32,250 nt of DNA, taken from Propionivibrio sp. GTDB lineage: Bacteria > Pseudomonadota > Gammaproteobacteria > Burkholderiales > Rhodocyclaceae. Under the pieces are notes generated by a model that was not told where the DNA came from, searched no databases, and saw only the letters and a list, made by a program, of their open reading frames with translations. A program made the position numbers and the translations under genes. Each line of letters opens with the position of its first letter. Positions within the stretch are counted from its first letter, which is position 1. Of this stretch, positions 25,347 through 32,250 are shown piece by piece. The stretch lies in the NCBI GenBank assembly GCA_016705685.1, contig JADJLB010000011.1, positions 1 through 32,250 of the forward strand, read 5' to 3'.

Positions 25347-25628
25347 TTACTCATCGTAATACGAACCCGAGGGCGGACCCGCCAACAAGGGCATCACCAC
25401 AGCAAATTTTTCAGGAGGGATGTTCTTTACCGAGGCCTGATGCGCAGCGACGGACGTCCACACCTCGATGATCACGAATTCATTGACGTTGTCCTGGTGT
25501 TGAAGCAATTGACACGATTCGCAACCTGGCGACTGCTCGATCAGCGGAAGGATTGAAACCAGAAATTCGCGCAAGCTGTTTGACAAACCTTCTTTGGCGC
25601 GGAAGGTGTTAATACGTGTAATGCTCAT
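25347..25628 (-). CDS. Antibiotic biosynthesis monooxygenase (ABM) domain protein
   Basis: 93 residues from MSITRINTFRAKEG (25628), preceded by AGGAG with a suitable gap. A single ferredoxin-like ABM domain: N-terminal strand ITRINTFRAKEG, helix LREFLVSILPLIEQSPG, strands CESCQLLQHQDNVNEFVIIEVWTS and helix AAHQASVKNIPP. The EVW motif with an N/H-rich helix is common to YgiN/HmoA-like proteins, which act on quinones or heme, or have unknown substrates. A longer in-frame extension upstream has no family similarity and overlaps the next gene. Confidence 0.85.
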   Translation of the reverse strand: MSITRINTFRAKEGLSNSLREFLVSILPLIEQSPGCESCQLLQHQDNVNEFVIIEVWTSVAAHQASVKNIPPEKFAVVMPLLAGPPSGSYYDE

Positions 25629-25666
25629 CGAATACTCCTGAGAAGGAACCGCTTGAAACGTTGTCG

Positions 25667-25987
25667 CTAGTTCCAGTGCGGTGAAGTGACAATTATCATC
25701 AGCGCGAAGAGGCCGTAGAGCAGCCCCGGAACCGCCAGAATGGCGAGCACGGCTATCGCCAGACCGGTCCGGCCGTGCATGTGCAAACGGTGCCCAAGAA
25801 ACAGAATCGCCGCGGTTGCCGAGAGCAGGGAAAGCCACAGGCTCATGTTGAATGAAGAAACCGATCCGTCTCCGATTCCGACAACGAAGAAACCCGCCGC
25901 CAGTGCGGTCACAAGGGCAGCGATCGCGAAGGTGGCCCAGTAAATGACACGACGCGGAGACGTTGGTGAAGATGCCGATGAATTCAT
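25667..25987 (-). CDS. Small three-helix membrane protein (osmoprotectant transporter permease-like annotation)
   Basis: 106 residues from MNSSASSPTSPRRVIYW (25987). There are three to four hydrophobic segments: YWATFAIAALVTALAAGFFVVGIGDGSVSSFN, LWLSLLSATAAILFLG and LAIAVLAILAVPGLLYGLFALMIIVTSP. The G-DGSVSSFN loop and the VPGLL-GLF segment with a terminal PxWN recall a conserved small protein often named osmoprotectant transporter permease, a name with little functional support. It lies 38 bases upstream of the ABM gene and is probably cotranscribed. Confidence 0.7.
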   Translation of the reverse strand: MNSSASSPTSPRRVIYWATFAIAALVTALAAGFFVVGIGDGSVSSFNMSLWLSLLSATAAILFLGHRLHMHGRTGLAIAVLAILAVPGLLYGLFALMIIVTSPHWN

Positions 25988-26111
25988 GGAAGACTCACTG
26001 AAACAGGTACTGTTTTTGGCCGCACGAGCAGGGGCTAAGAACGTGGCAGAAACGCATTTCATAGGCGTATTGGCGAGCCCAGGATGCGCCATTTCAAAGA
26101 AGCAAAGCCAA

Positions 26112-26444
26112 CTATTCAATGGGGGTCACAATGACGGCGGTGCCATAGCAAAGCACTTCGGTCAGACCCGCCATGAGCTCGGTTGCGTCGTAACGCATTC
26201 CGATAATCGCATTGGCTTTGAGCGATTGGCCATGCTGCCGCATGAGTTGAAATGTCTCCGAGCGAGCACGTTCACAAAGCGCAGTATAGATGGTGATATT
26301 GCCGCCAAACAGCGATTGAATGCCACCAAGAAAGTTGCCGATGATCGACCGGGAGCGAACCGTAATCCCTCGAACCACGCCAAGATTCTTCGTGATTCGG
26401 TAACCTGGCAGTTCGAATGCTGTAGTAATCATTGAGTTGTCCAT
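26112..26444 (-). CDS. YbjQ/UPF0145 family protein
   Basis: 110 residues (or 106 from the second ATG at 26432). It has the family core ITTAFELPGYRITKNLGVVRGITVRSRSI, then LCERARSETFQLMRQHGQSLKANAIIGMRYDATEL, ending in CYGTAVIV. The Y-GTAV end and GANAIIG-like strand identify the UPF0145 (YbjQ) fold, which is a pentameric beta protein of unknown function. No motif suggests catalysis. The 270 bases upstream (26445-26715) contain no recognisable gene. Confidence 0.88.
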   Translation of the reverse strand: MDNSMITTAFELPGYRITKNLGVVRGITVRSRSIIGNFLGGIQSLFGGNITIYTALCERARSETFQLMRQHGQSLKANAIIGMRYDATELMAGLTEVLCYGTAVIVTPIE

Positions 26445-26715
26445 GGTCTCTCCGTATTCAAAAATTCGTTAAAGGGCAATCGTTGATGAATGGTTGTGCT
26501 GATTGAGGTTCGAAAGCCGTGCGCGGAACCCAAGACGCGCTCTCGTGGGTCGAATCGACGGCTGGCTTCCGCTTAAAAGCGCAAACACGCTGCGCGGCCT
26601 GCAACAGAAACTCGACCTTCACTGCATCGAGCGGAAATACGATGCTGCCTCTATCCGTACGATTCAGAACGCCTGCGCTAATCTTAGTAGCTATGCAACG
26701 GATATTGACGGAGAC

Positions 26716-27020
26716 TCACGCATGAACCGCTTGTGCCACCAGCTTCACCCCAGAGCCGTACAGACGCGGCTGATAGTATCGAAGCGCGGCTGAGCATCGG
26801 GTCGTAAGGCTCTGTAAAGTGCTTCACGAGTAATTCCGGAAGCGCGGGCGATCTCGCTCATTCCACGCGCACGAGCAATATCACCGAGCGCCGCAGCCAG
26901 TAAGGCGGGATCGTTCTCTTCCAGAATAACAGTGAGATATGCTGCCATATCGTCTTCGTCTTTCAGATGTTCTGCGGGATCGAAATCAGGAAGGTCAGCG
27001 ATACGAATTTTCTTGGTCAT
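26716..27020 (-). pseudogene. HigA-type antitoxin (addiction module antidote), C-terminal frameshift
   Basis: The main frame from MTKKIRIADLPDFDPAEHL (27020) runs 91 residues to a stop at 26745. It has the helix-turn-helix typical of this antidote family: LGDIARARGMSEIARASGITREALYRALRPDAQPRF. A four-G run (26748-26751) truncates the ending to CTALG; one more G would give ALGVKLVAQAVHA, the usual ending, with a stop at 26716. It begins three bases after the toxin stop, so toxin precedes antitoxin, as in HigBA. The antitoxin should bind its own promoter and neutralise the toxin. Confidence 0.88.
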
Positions 27021-27023
27021 GAT

Positions 27024-27320
27024 TCATTCCTCCATCATGGCCGCAAGTTTCACGGCCTTGGCAATATCGGCGGACTGTGTAGACTTGTCGCCGCCGCCGA
27101 GCATTACGATCAATGTTTCACCCCGCTGAATGTAGTACATGCGCCATCCCGCGCCGAAATGTTCGCGCATCTCGACGACACCATCGCCGACAGGCCTTAC
27201 ATCGCCCAGGTTGCCCAGCATCGCCTTGCGCAAGCGAACATTGAGTCGCTGCCGGGTAATCCGGTCTTTCAGGCCATCCAGCCAAGTAGAAAATACATCG
27301 GTGCGTTTGATCGAGAACAC
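27024..27320 (-). CDS. HigB/RelE-type toxin (addiction module killer protein)
   Basis: 98 residues of the RelE/ParE superfamily. It begins with FSTWLDGLKDRITRQRLNVRLRKAMLGNLGDVRPVGDGVVEMREHFGAGWRMYY and ends ADIAKAVKLAAMMEE. VGDGVVEMREHFGAGWRMYY is the family's central sheet with the basic/aromatic residues used for ribosome-dependent mRNA cleavage. GGGDKSTQSADIAKA is the typical C-terminal helix. It is followed by the antitoxin with a 3-base gap. The upstream 96 bases to the alkene reductase gene should hold the promoter; no operator was recognised. Confidence 0.9.
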   Translation of the reverse strand: MFSIKRTDVFSTWLDGLKDRITRQRLNVRLRKAMLGNLGDVRPVGDGVVEMREHFGAGWRMYYIQRGETLIVMLGGGDKSTQSADIAKAVKLAAMMEE

Positions 27321-27416
27321 GCTTAAACTGTAGTCGTCTGGTTACACCTTGTCAACTGCTCAATCAGCAAGGTGAAGACGGGGCATAAGGATGGTTGGCG
27401 CCCTTCTCAACGATCA

Positions 27417-28497
27417 TCAGCTTGGACAGGAAGACATCTCCAGCAAATCGAGCGTCGGATAGTCGATATATCCTTTGCTTCCGCCTTGGTAGAACGTTGT
27501 CGTATCCGGCGGGTTGAGCGGTGCGTTTTGGCGAAAGCGTTCGGGCAGATCGGGGTTGGCGATATACGCTTGACCGAACGCTACGGCATCGGCGTCGCCG
27601 TTGGCGATCGCTTGTTCGGCCGATTCCTTGGTAAATTGTTCGTTCGCAATAAGCACACCACCGAAAGCGGCTTTGATTGTTTTACCAATACTGTCCGGCC
27701 CGAGATACTCGCGCGTGCAAATGAATGCGATCTTGCGTCGGCCGAGTTCAGCTGCAACATGGCCAAACGTGGCGGCCGGATTGGAATCGCCCATCGAGTG
27801 CTTGTCTCCGCGCGGCGCGAGGTGCATGCCGACGCGCTGACTGCCCCAGACGCCGATGACGGCATCCGTGACGTCCAGTATCAGGCGCGCTCGATTTTCG
27901 ACGCTGCCGCCGTAGTCATCGGTGCGGCGGTTCGTGCTGTCCCTGGAGGAATTGATCCAGCAGATAGCCATTGGCGCCGTGAATTTCCACACCGTCGAAA
28001 CCCGCGGCTTTCGCATTTTCCGCGCCTTGCCGATAGGCTTCGATGATTCCGGGAATCTCGTCGCGTTCGAGCGCTCGCGGAGTCACAAAGGGCGTCTCGG
28101 GGCGAACCAGACTGACATGGCCTTCCGGGGCGATCGCGCTGGGCGCCACCGGCAACTCGCCCTTGAGGAAGAGCGGATGCGAAATGCGGCCCACATGCCA
28201 AAGCTGCAGAAAAATGCGGCCGCTCTTCTGGTGCACTGCCTGGGTGATCAGCTTCCACCCTGTCACTTGCTCGGCTGACCAGATGCCGGGCGTTTCGGCG
28301 TAGCCCACGCCTTGCGGCGTGACCGAGGTCGCTTCGGTGATGATCAGCCCCGCGCTCGCACGCTGCGCGTAGTATTCGGCCATCAGGGAATTTGGAACAC
28401 GCACCGCTCCGGCGCGGCTGCGGGTCAACGGTGCCATCACAATACGGTTCGGCAACAATAAATCGCCGACACGCAAGGGATCAAAAAGAGTCGTCAT
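27417..28497 (-). pseudogene. nemA: Alkene reductase, NemA/OYE class, one frameshift
   Basis: About 360 residues. FMN-dependent reductase of activated alkenes and nitro compounds. It starts MTTLFDPLRVGDLLLPNRIVMAPLTRSRAG (Thr25 near the flavin) behind AAAGGACC. It carries LQLWHVGRISHP, the catalytic pair His173/Asn176 in EIHGANGYLLDQFL, NRRTDDYGGSVENRARL, MHLAPRGDKHSMGDSNP and the phosphate loop GDADAVAFGQAYIANPDLP. A CCC at 27941-27943 (one base too many) separates DQFLQ from DSTNRRTDD; the rest is intact. It is divergent from an ArsR-type regulator, a common arrangement for electrophile-responsive reductases. Confidence 0.9.
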
Positions 28498-28581
28498 GAG
28501 ATAGGTCCTTTTTTAATAGTTCATAAATACGGTACAACAGGATTATTGAAAAAGCAACGGTATCGGGTACCCTTACGATCT

Positions 28582-28941
28582 ATGAGTCGACCCCTAGCGC
28601 ACCCGAATAGCGAAGACATCACCGTGGCGGGCATTCTGCACGCCCTCGCCGACCCGGTACGGCTGGCCATCGTCAGCGAACTGCTGAAAGCGGAAGCCGG
28701 TTTGAACTGCACGCAAATGACCGACCGGCTCGAAGTCGACATGCCGAAATCAACCTGCTCTCAGCACTATCGCATTCTGCGAGAGTCGGGTTTGATCGTC
28801 AGCGAACGCAAAGGCGTGGAACTCACGAGCCGCGTGCGCCTGCGCGAACTGGAGACGCGATTCCCCGGATTACTCCAATCGATTCTCAAAGCGCACGAAC
28901 AGGAAACGACGAAAACTAGGCGGCGAGGGCGTGGCGGATAG
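28582..28941 (+). CDS. ArsR-type winged-helix regulator, divergent from nemA
   Basis: 119 residues from the ATG at 28582 (MSRPLAHPNSED); an in-frame TTG at 28546 would place the start inside the promoter region. The winged helix has ILHALADPVRLAIVSELL, MTDRLEVDMPKSTCSQHYRILRESGLI (recognition helix) and SERKGVELTSRVRLRELETRFPGLL. No CxC metal motif of classical ArsR is present, though Cys residues in NCTQ and STCSQH could sense electrophiles. It probably controls the divergent alkene reductase. A perfect GGGTACCC palindrome (28565-28572) lies just before the start. Confidence 0.85.
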   Translation: MSRPLAHPNSEDITVAGILHALADPVRLAIVSELLKAEAGLNCTQMTDRLEVDMPKSTCSQHYRILRESGLIVSERKGVELTSRVRLRELETRFPGLLQSILKAHEQETTKTRRRGRGG

Positions 28942-29447
28942 AGCAGTTGCCAGAACGGGTAGATGGTAGCAATAGCGACGGTGTAGAAAGAACAATGAAG
29001 AGGGGTTGGCACCGCATTGAATTTCGCAAGAACAATTCGAAGCTGACCCCTTTGGGTTGCCCAATCTTCAAAACAGGCTTACCATGGAACGAGAAATTGC
29101 AGACTTGGCGTCTCCTGGACAAGTTCACACCCCCTTGACTTGGCCCAAGACGAGATGCCCTTGAACGTTCGGCCGGTCTTGGCCCAGGATGATTGGCAGG
29201 GGGGAAAAGGGGCGCGGTTTTCTTCCGGAGAAAAAAAAATCTCCCTGACCAAGGCTGGAGCAAGCTGCGTCAGGCAAGACGAGACTGTTGTTGCCGCTCC
29301 AAGTAGGATCTCCAGATCGGAAGTTGTGGTACGCAGAAAGGGGCTTCTCCGTACGCTGGGTACTCGAAGAGCTTGCCGTTGTAGTAGGTGGTGGCCTTAG
29401 GGCGGATTTCAGCGGCCTGTGCAGCCCTGGATAGCGGCACCAGGGAA
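28942..29447. other. Gene-free stretch next to IS1182
   Basis: No supported gene. Both strands carry only short frames with no family resemblance. A minus-strand frame (29270-29494) encodes YYNGKLFEYPAYGEAP and WRSYLERQQQSRLA, which may be a remnant of some mobile gene but is not identified. Long G and A runs (29201-29240) occur. The region probably contains debris from earlier insertions. Confidence 0.4.
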
Positions 29448-31213
29448 CTGTAGACTCTTTTCATCTGCGCATTTGCGGACCGAATGGATATCAATGATCA
29501 AAGGTTGTGCCTTGATACCCGACATGGCCCGTTACAAAGTCATCGACACCAGCCCGCGTTTTCTCGCGGTGGATTTGGAAGCAGTTATTGCCCGGTACCT
29601 TCGAACATGCCTGAACTACCTTGTCGATCACGGAACTCGATCTGCGCCGTTTCGACGCCCGCTATCGTAATGACTTCACTGGCGCTAGCGCCTATGCACC
29701 CGCACTGTTGCTCAAGGTTGTCTTGTTCGCCTACAGCCGGGGCATTGTCAGTAGCCGGGAGATCGAACGTGCCTGCCGCGAGCAGGTCACCTTCATTGCA
29801 CTCAGTGGTGATTGCGCGCCACACTTCACCACCTTTGCCGACTTTGTTTCTACGCTGGGCGCCGAGATCGTTCCGCTGTTCAAGGAAGTCCTGCTCATCT
29901 GCGACCAGCAAGGCCTGATCGGCCGCGAGATGTTCGCGATTGATCGCGTCAAACTGCCGAGCAATGCCAGCAAAGGCAAGAGCGGCACTCGGGCCGATTT
30001 CAGCCGCCAGGCCGACAAGCTGGAACAGGCCGCCCAGCAATGCTCGCCCGCCATCGCGAGAACGACGCCCGACCGATTGAATCCGATCTGACGGCCAAGG
30101 CGGCCCAACGTATCGAGCGGCTTCAGCACGGCGCCGCCCAACTGCGCCGCTGGCTCAAGAAGCATCCCGAGGATCGCAAAGGCGCCAAAGGCAAGGTGAT
30201 CAAGAGCAACCGCACGGATAACGACTCCGCCAAGATGGCCACATCCAAGGGCGTCATTCAAGGCTACACCGGCGTCGCCGCCGTCGATGCCAAGCACCAG
30301 ATCATCATCGAAGCCCAGGCCCACGGCACGGGCAGCGAGCAGGCGCTCCTGATGCCGGTGGTCGCCGCCGCCACACCCTGTGCACGCTCGACACGCTAAT
30401 CACGGCCGACGCCGGCTACCACAGTGAAGCCAACCTCAAGGCACTGGCCGAGACGCATCGACCGGCGCTGATTGCCGACAGCCAGATGCGCCAGCGCGAT
30501 GAACGTTTCACGACCAGGCCCGGCACACGGCCCAACCCGATCCGCTCTACGACAAGGCCCATCCCAAGAAGACCGCCGGTCACTACCGGCCCAAGGATTT
30601 CGACTACGATCCGCAAGCCGGTACCTGTATCTGTCCAGCCGGAAAGAGGCTCTACCAGAACGGAGCCAACTGCCATCACAACGGCCAGATCGGCACCAAG
30701 TTCCAAGGGGCGCTGCGCGATTGTCTGCCCTGTACGTTCGCGAGAAGTGCCTGAGGAAGCCCGAGACGACGAAGACCCGTCAGGTGATGTTCTTTCGCGG
30801 TAAGGCGGATAAAACGGCGGTGAACTATAGCGAGATCATGCGGCGAGCGATTGATTCGGAGCGCGGAAGGCAACTCTACGGGAAACGCTTCGCCACGGTG
30901 GAACCGGTGTTCGGCAATATCCGCCACAACAAAGGGCTGGACCGCTTCGCTGCGCGCGGGCAGACGAAGGTCGATACGCAGTGGAAGTTGTTCTGCCTGG
31001 TACACAATATCGAGAAGCTGGCGCATCACGGCTATGCGCAGTAGCAGAAGAAGGCAAGGCAGGCCCTCCCCAAGGGACATGCCGGCGATTTGAGACAAAC
31101 GTCGCCGCTGGCGGGACGGCGAAGCACCTCATCAAAACGCGAAATGACCAGTGGCGCCGATGAATCCGGCGCCATTCGCTCGTCAAATTCGGCTAAAAAG
31201 GGTTTTTCTACAG
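29448..31213 (+). mobile_element. IS1182-family insertion sequence, probable extent
   Basis: The element surrounds the transposase gene. The proposed ends share CTGTAGA on the left (29448-29454) and its reverse complement TCTACAG on the right (31207-31213). The right end is preceded by an AAAAAGGGTTTTT stretch. Only about seven bases are matched, so the boundaries are approximate and no target duplication was verified. Confidence 0.4.
29524..31044 (+). pseudogene. IS1182-family DDE transposase, multiply frameshifted
   Basis: A locus of about 507 codons. It begins MARYKVIDTSPRFLAVDL (29524), continuing through shifted frames to LLPGTFEHA, LNYLVDH and ELDLRRFDARYRNDFTGASAYAPALLLKVVLFAYSRGI. 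It then has SSREIERACREQVTFIALSGD, FAIDRVKLPSNASKGKSGTRADF (first catalytic Asp), GYTGVAAVDAKHQIIIEAQAHG, LITADAGYHSE, and the C-terminal CLPCTLREKCLRKP and YGKRFATVEPVFGNIRHNKGLDRF (catalytic Glu). It ends EKLAHHGYAQ at 31044. Several shifts fall within 29590-29650, and others near 30040, 30380 and 30530-30700. The family identification is firm; the copy is not functional as written. Confidence 0.88.
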
Positions 31214-31287
31214 CTTCAACGTTTGGGTGCACCGGCCTGCGCGGCTTTTCGCGAAGGTCCGGTGGAACATTTGGTTCGACCCCATTC

Positions 31288-31586
31288 TCACGTGCTACGG
31301 GAATGACGTGCTACGTACTGGCGAAGAACGCCATCCATTCGTGATTGCCAGCTTCACCGGTGGATTTGAAGAACTCCACGACCTCTTGGCTGAAGCGCAC
31401 GGACACAGAGCAATTTCTTGTGTTCGGATTTTGGACGGCCACGCAACGCCTGGACCGGAAACCATCGACTTGAGTTTTGCTTTGGCTAAGTGGTGTGCGT
31501 CAGGATCACTTTGGCAGCAGCAGTAATGGCTCGGTCCTCTTCTGCGGTCGGCATGAGATGGTGGGACGCTTAGAGATTTTCGACAT
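31288..31586 (-). pseudogene. brnA: BrnA-type antitoxin, frameshifted
   Basis: Joining minus-strand frames gives MSKISKRP, MPTAEEDRAITAAAK, SDPDAHHLAKAKLKSM, ALRGRPKSEHKKLL, SVRFSQEVVEFFKSTGE and WQSRMDGVLRQYVARHSR. The product is about 99 residues, matching the BrnA family: a variable N-terminal arm and a ribbon-helix-helix end that binds DNA. The start (31586) overlaps the BrnT stop region by 17 bases. One missing G near 31345 (GAAGCTGG for GAAGGCTGG) and at least three more shifts are needed. BrnA neutralises BrnT and represses the operon. Confidence 0.75.
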
Positions 31587-31839
31587 AGTGTTTTACCTCG
31601 CGACGATTCAACGGCGCAGACTGATGACCCTTCGCGCTTCACCATCGGTCCACAAACGCCACGTAGTACAACTTTGGGTTTCGGAGCGAGCGCGATCATT
31701 TCGCGTTCGCTGTACTCAGGCTCGATCTATCAATCCACACCAGCGCGGCTTCCCAGTTGGCAGTTCTCCTGCCACGGACAGAGAAACGCCGTGTTTCGTT
31801 TGGTTTGCTGTCCTTGGCTGGATCGAACTCGATAAGCAT
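31570..31839 (-). pseudogene. brnT: BrnT-type toxin, frameshifted
   Basis: About 90 codons, normal for BrnT. It begins MLIEFDPAKDSK (31839), the family's opening strand, and continues with NWEAALVWID, EYSERE, LYYVAFVDR, RRVISLRR and NRREVKHYVENL, the conserved ending. These lie in three frames, with five or more indels in 270 bases. BrnT is a RelE-like ribosome-independent RNase-type toxin. It precedes brnA as in known operons and lies between an IS1182 and an IS110 element. Confidence 0.75.
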
Positions 31840-31846
31840 GCTTTAC

Positions 31847-31856
31847 TGTAGCTACA
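31847..31856. promoter_or_regulatory. Palindrome TGTAGCTACA before brnT, candidate BrnA operator
   Basis: A perfect 10-base palindrome starting 8 bases upstream of the brnT start codon, in an AT-rich patch. Ribbon-helix-helix antitoxins commonly bind short palindromes at this place. No biochemical match is known to me. Confidence 0.45.
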
Positions 31857-32009
31857 ATAAATACATCTGTCAACGTGTTGCGCTGAGTGCTTCTTTTGTG
31901 GGGCCGAACGAACAGCACTTCCTGTCCCGAGGCTGCGGCGGAAGCTGCAAATGGCAACGAGAGTGCCAGATGGGGTTTCACGATCACATCAGAACCACGA
32001 AAGGAATCC

Positions 32010-32250
32010 ATGAGCATTGTCACAGTCGGAATCGATCTGGCCACATGGTTGCCGTACGGCGTTGATGATAACGGTAAGTCCGCGCTGGTCAAGCCAAAAG
32101 TATCACGAGAGCATCTTCTGCCTCTCGTCGCACAGTTGCCACCCTGCGTCATCGGCATGGGCCGCTCCGCACCACTGCACGGCTGTTTCGCCAACACGGC
32201 CACGCTACCAGTGACCGATCGCCCCCAAGTTCGTCACGCCTCATCGCCTG
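32010..32250 (+). pseudogene. IS110-family transposase, N-terminal part, frameshifted and cut by the window end
   Basis: The start ATG (32010) follows AAGGAA. The frame reads MSIVTVGIDLA, then, after an indel-scarred stretch (32040-32055), GVDDNGKSALVKPKVSREHLLPLVAQLPPCVIGM. Further on, in shifted frames, come LFRQHGH-like and LIAPKFVTPHRL-like peptides. The GIDLAK opening and the PKFVTP motif are typical of the IS110 DEDD transposase (the first Asp is in GIDLA). The rest of the gene lies beyond the window, so activity cannot be judged. The left end of the element was not located. Confidence 0.75.

Noticed and set aside
26503-26793. 96-codon plus-strand frame upstream of the YbjQ gene
   Set aside because: It overlaps the HigA antitoxin C-terminus and has no recognisable similarity.

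Overview
The window looks like a chromosomal segment of a Gram-negative proteobacterium, most probably a betaproteobacterium of the Rhodocyclales type (inference). The supporting content is a GC-rich sequence with outer-membrane-associated lipoproteins, an MCE/MlaD-type phospholipid transport operon, an LplT-Aas-like lysophospholipid recycling pair, a fused MFS/spermidine-synthase-like protein and IS5, IS1182 and IS110 family elements. No rRNA, tRNA, CRISPR array, phage module or replication origin was seen.

Layout. 1-700 holds a badly frameshifted DJ-1/PfpI gene. 720-4324 (minus) is an operon tetR - lipoprotein HlyD adaptor - ABC ATPase - ABC-2 permease, a YbhFSR-type exporter, with a perfect 20-bp palindrome in front of tetR. 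4388-5131 is an XRE-type regulator, divergent from a CREST/alkaline-ceramidase-like membrane hydrolase (5251-6081). That gene is followed by an Aas-like acyltransferase/acyl-ACP synthetase and an LplT-like MFS-PlsC fusion (6101-10162). 10219-12255 (minus) is the MFS/spermidine-synthase-like protein. 12254-15054 is bounded by two 140-bp direct repeats enclosing an IS5 remnant and a GT-C glycosyltransferase. 15203-15581 is a VOC protein.

15761-21073 (minus) is the most interesting block. It runs GAF-PP2C phosphatase, RsbW-like kinase, STAS protein, MlaE, MlaF, MlaD and a PqiC-like lipoprotein. This is a complete phosphatase/kinase/antagonist partner switch placed head-to-tail with an MCE lipid transporter. 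Upstream on the same strand lie a methyltransferase, a lipoprotein, an OYE flavoprotein and a Nudix hydrolase. 24491-28941 holds a broken DMT transporter, a small monooxygenase, a small membrane protein, a YbjQ protein, a HigBA toxin-antitoxin pair, and an alkene reductase divergent from an ArsR-type regulator. 29448-32250 is mobile: an IS1182 copy, a BrnTA toxin-antitoxin pair and the start of an IS110 transposase.

Theme and caveat. Several units concern envelope lipids: CREST hydrolase, LplT-Aas and the MCE transporter. The sequence is riddled with single-base indels, often in G/C or A/T runs, that split otherwise well-conserved genes. Most look like homopolymer sequencing errors rather than real pseudogenes. 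I therefore annotate the broken genes as whole reconstructed loci and give the approximate shift points.
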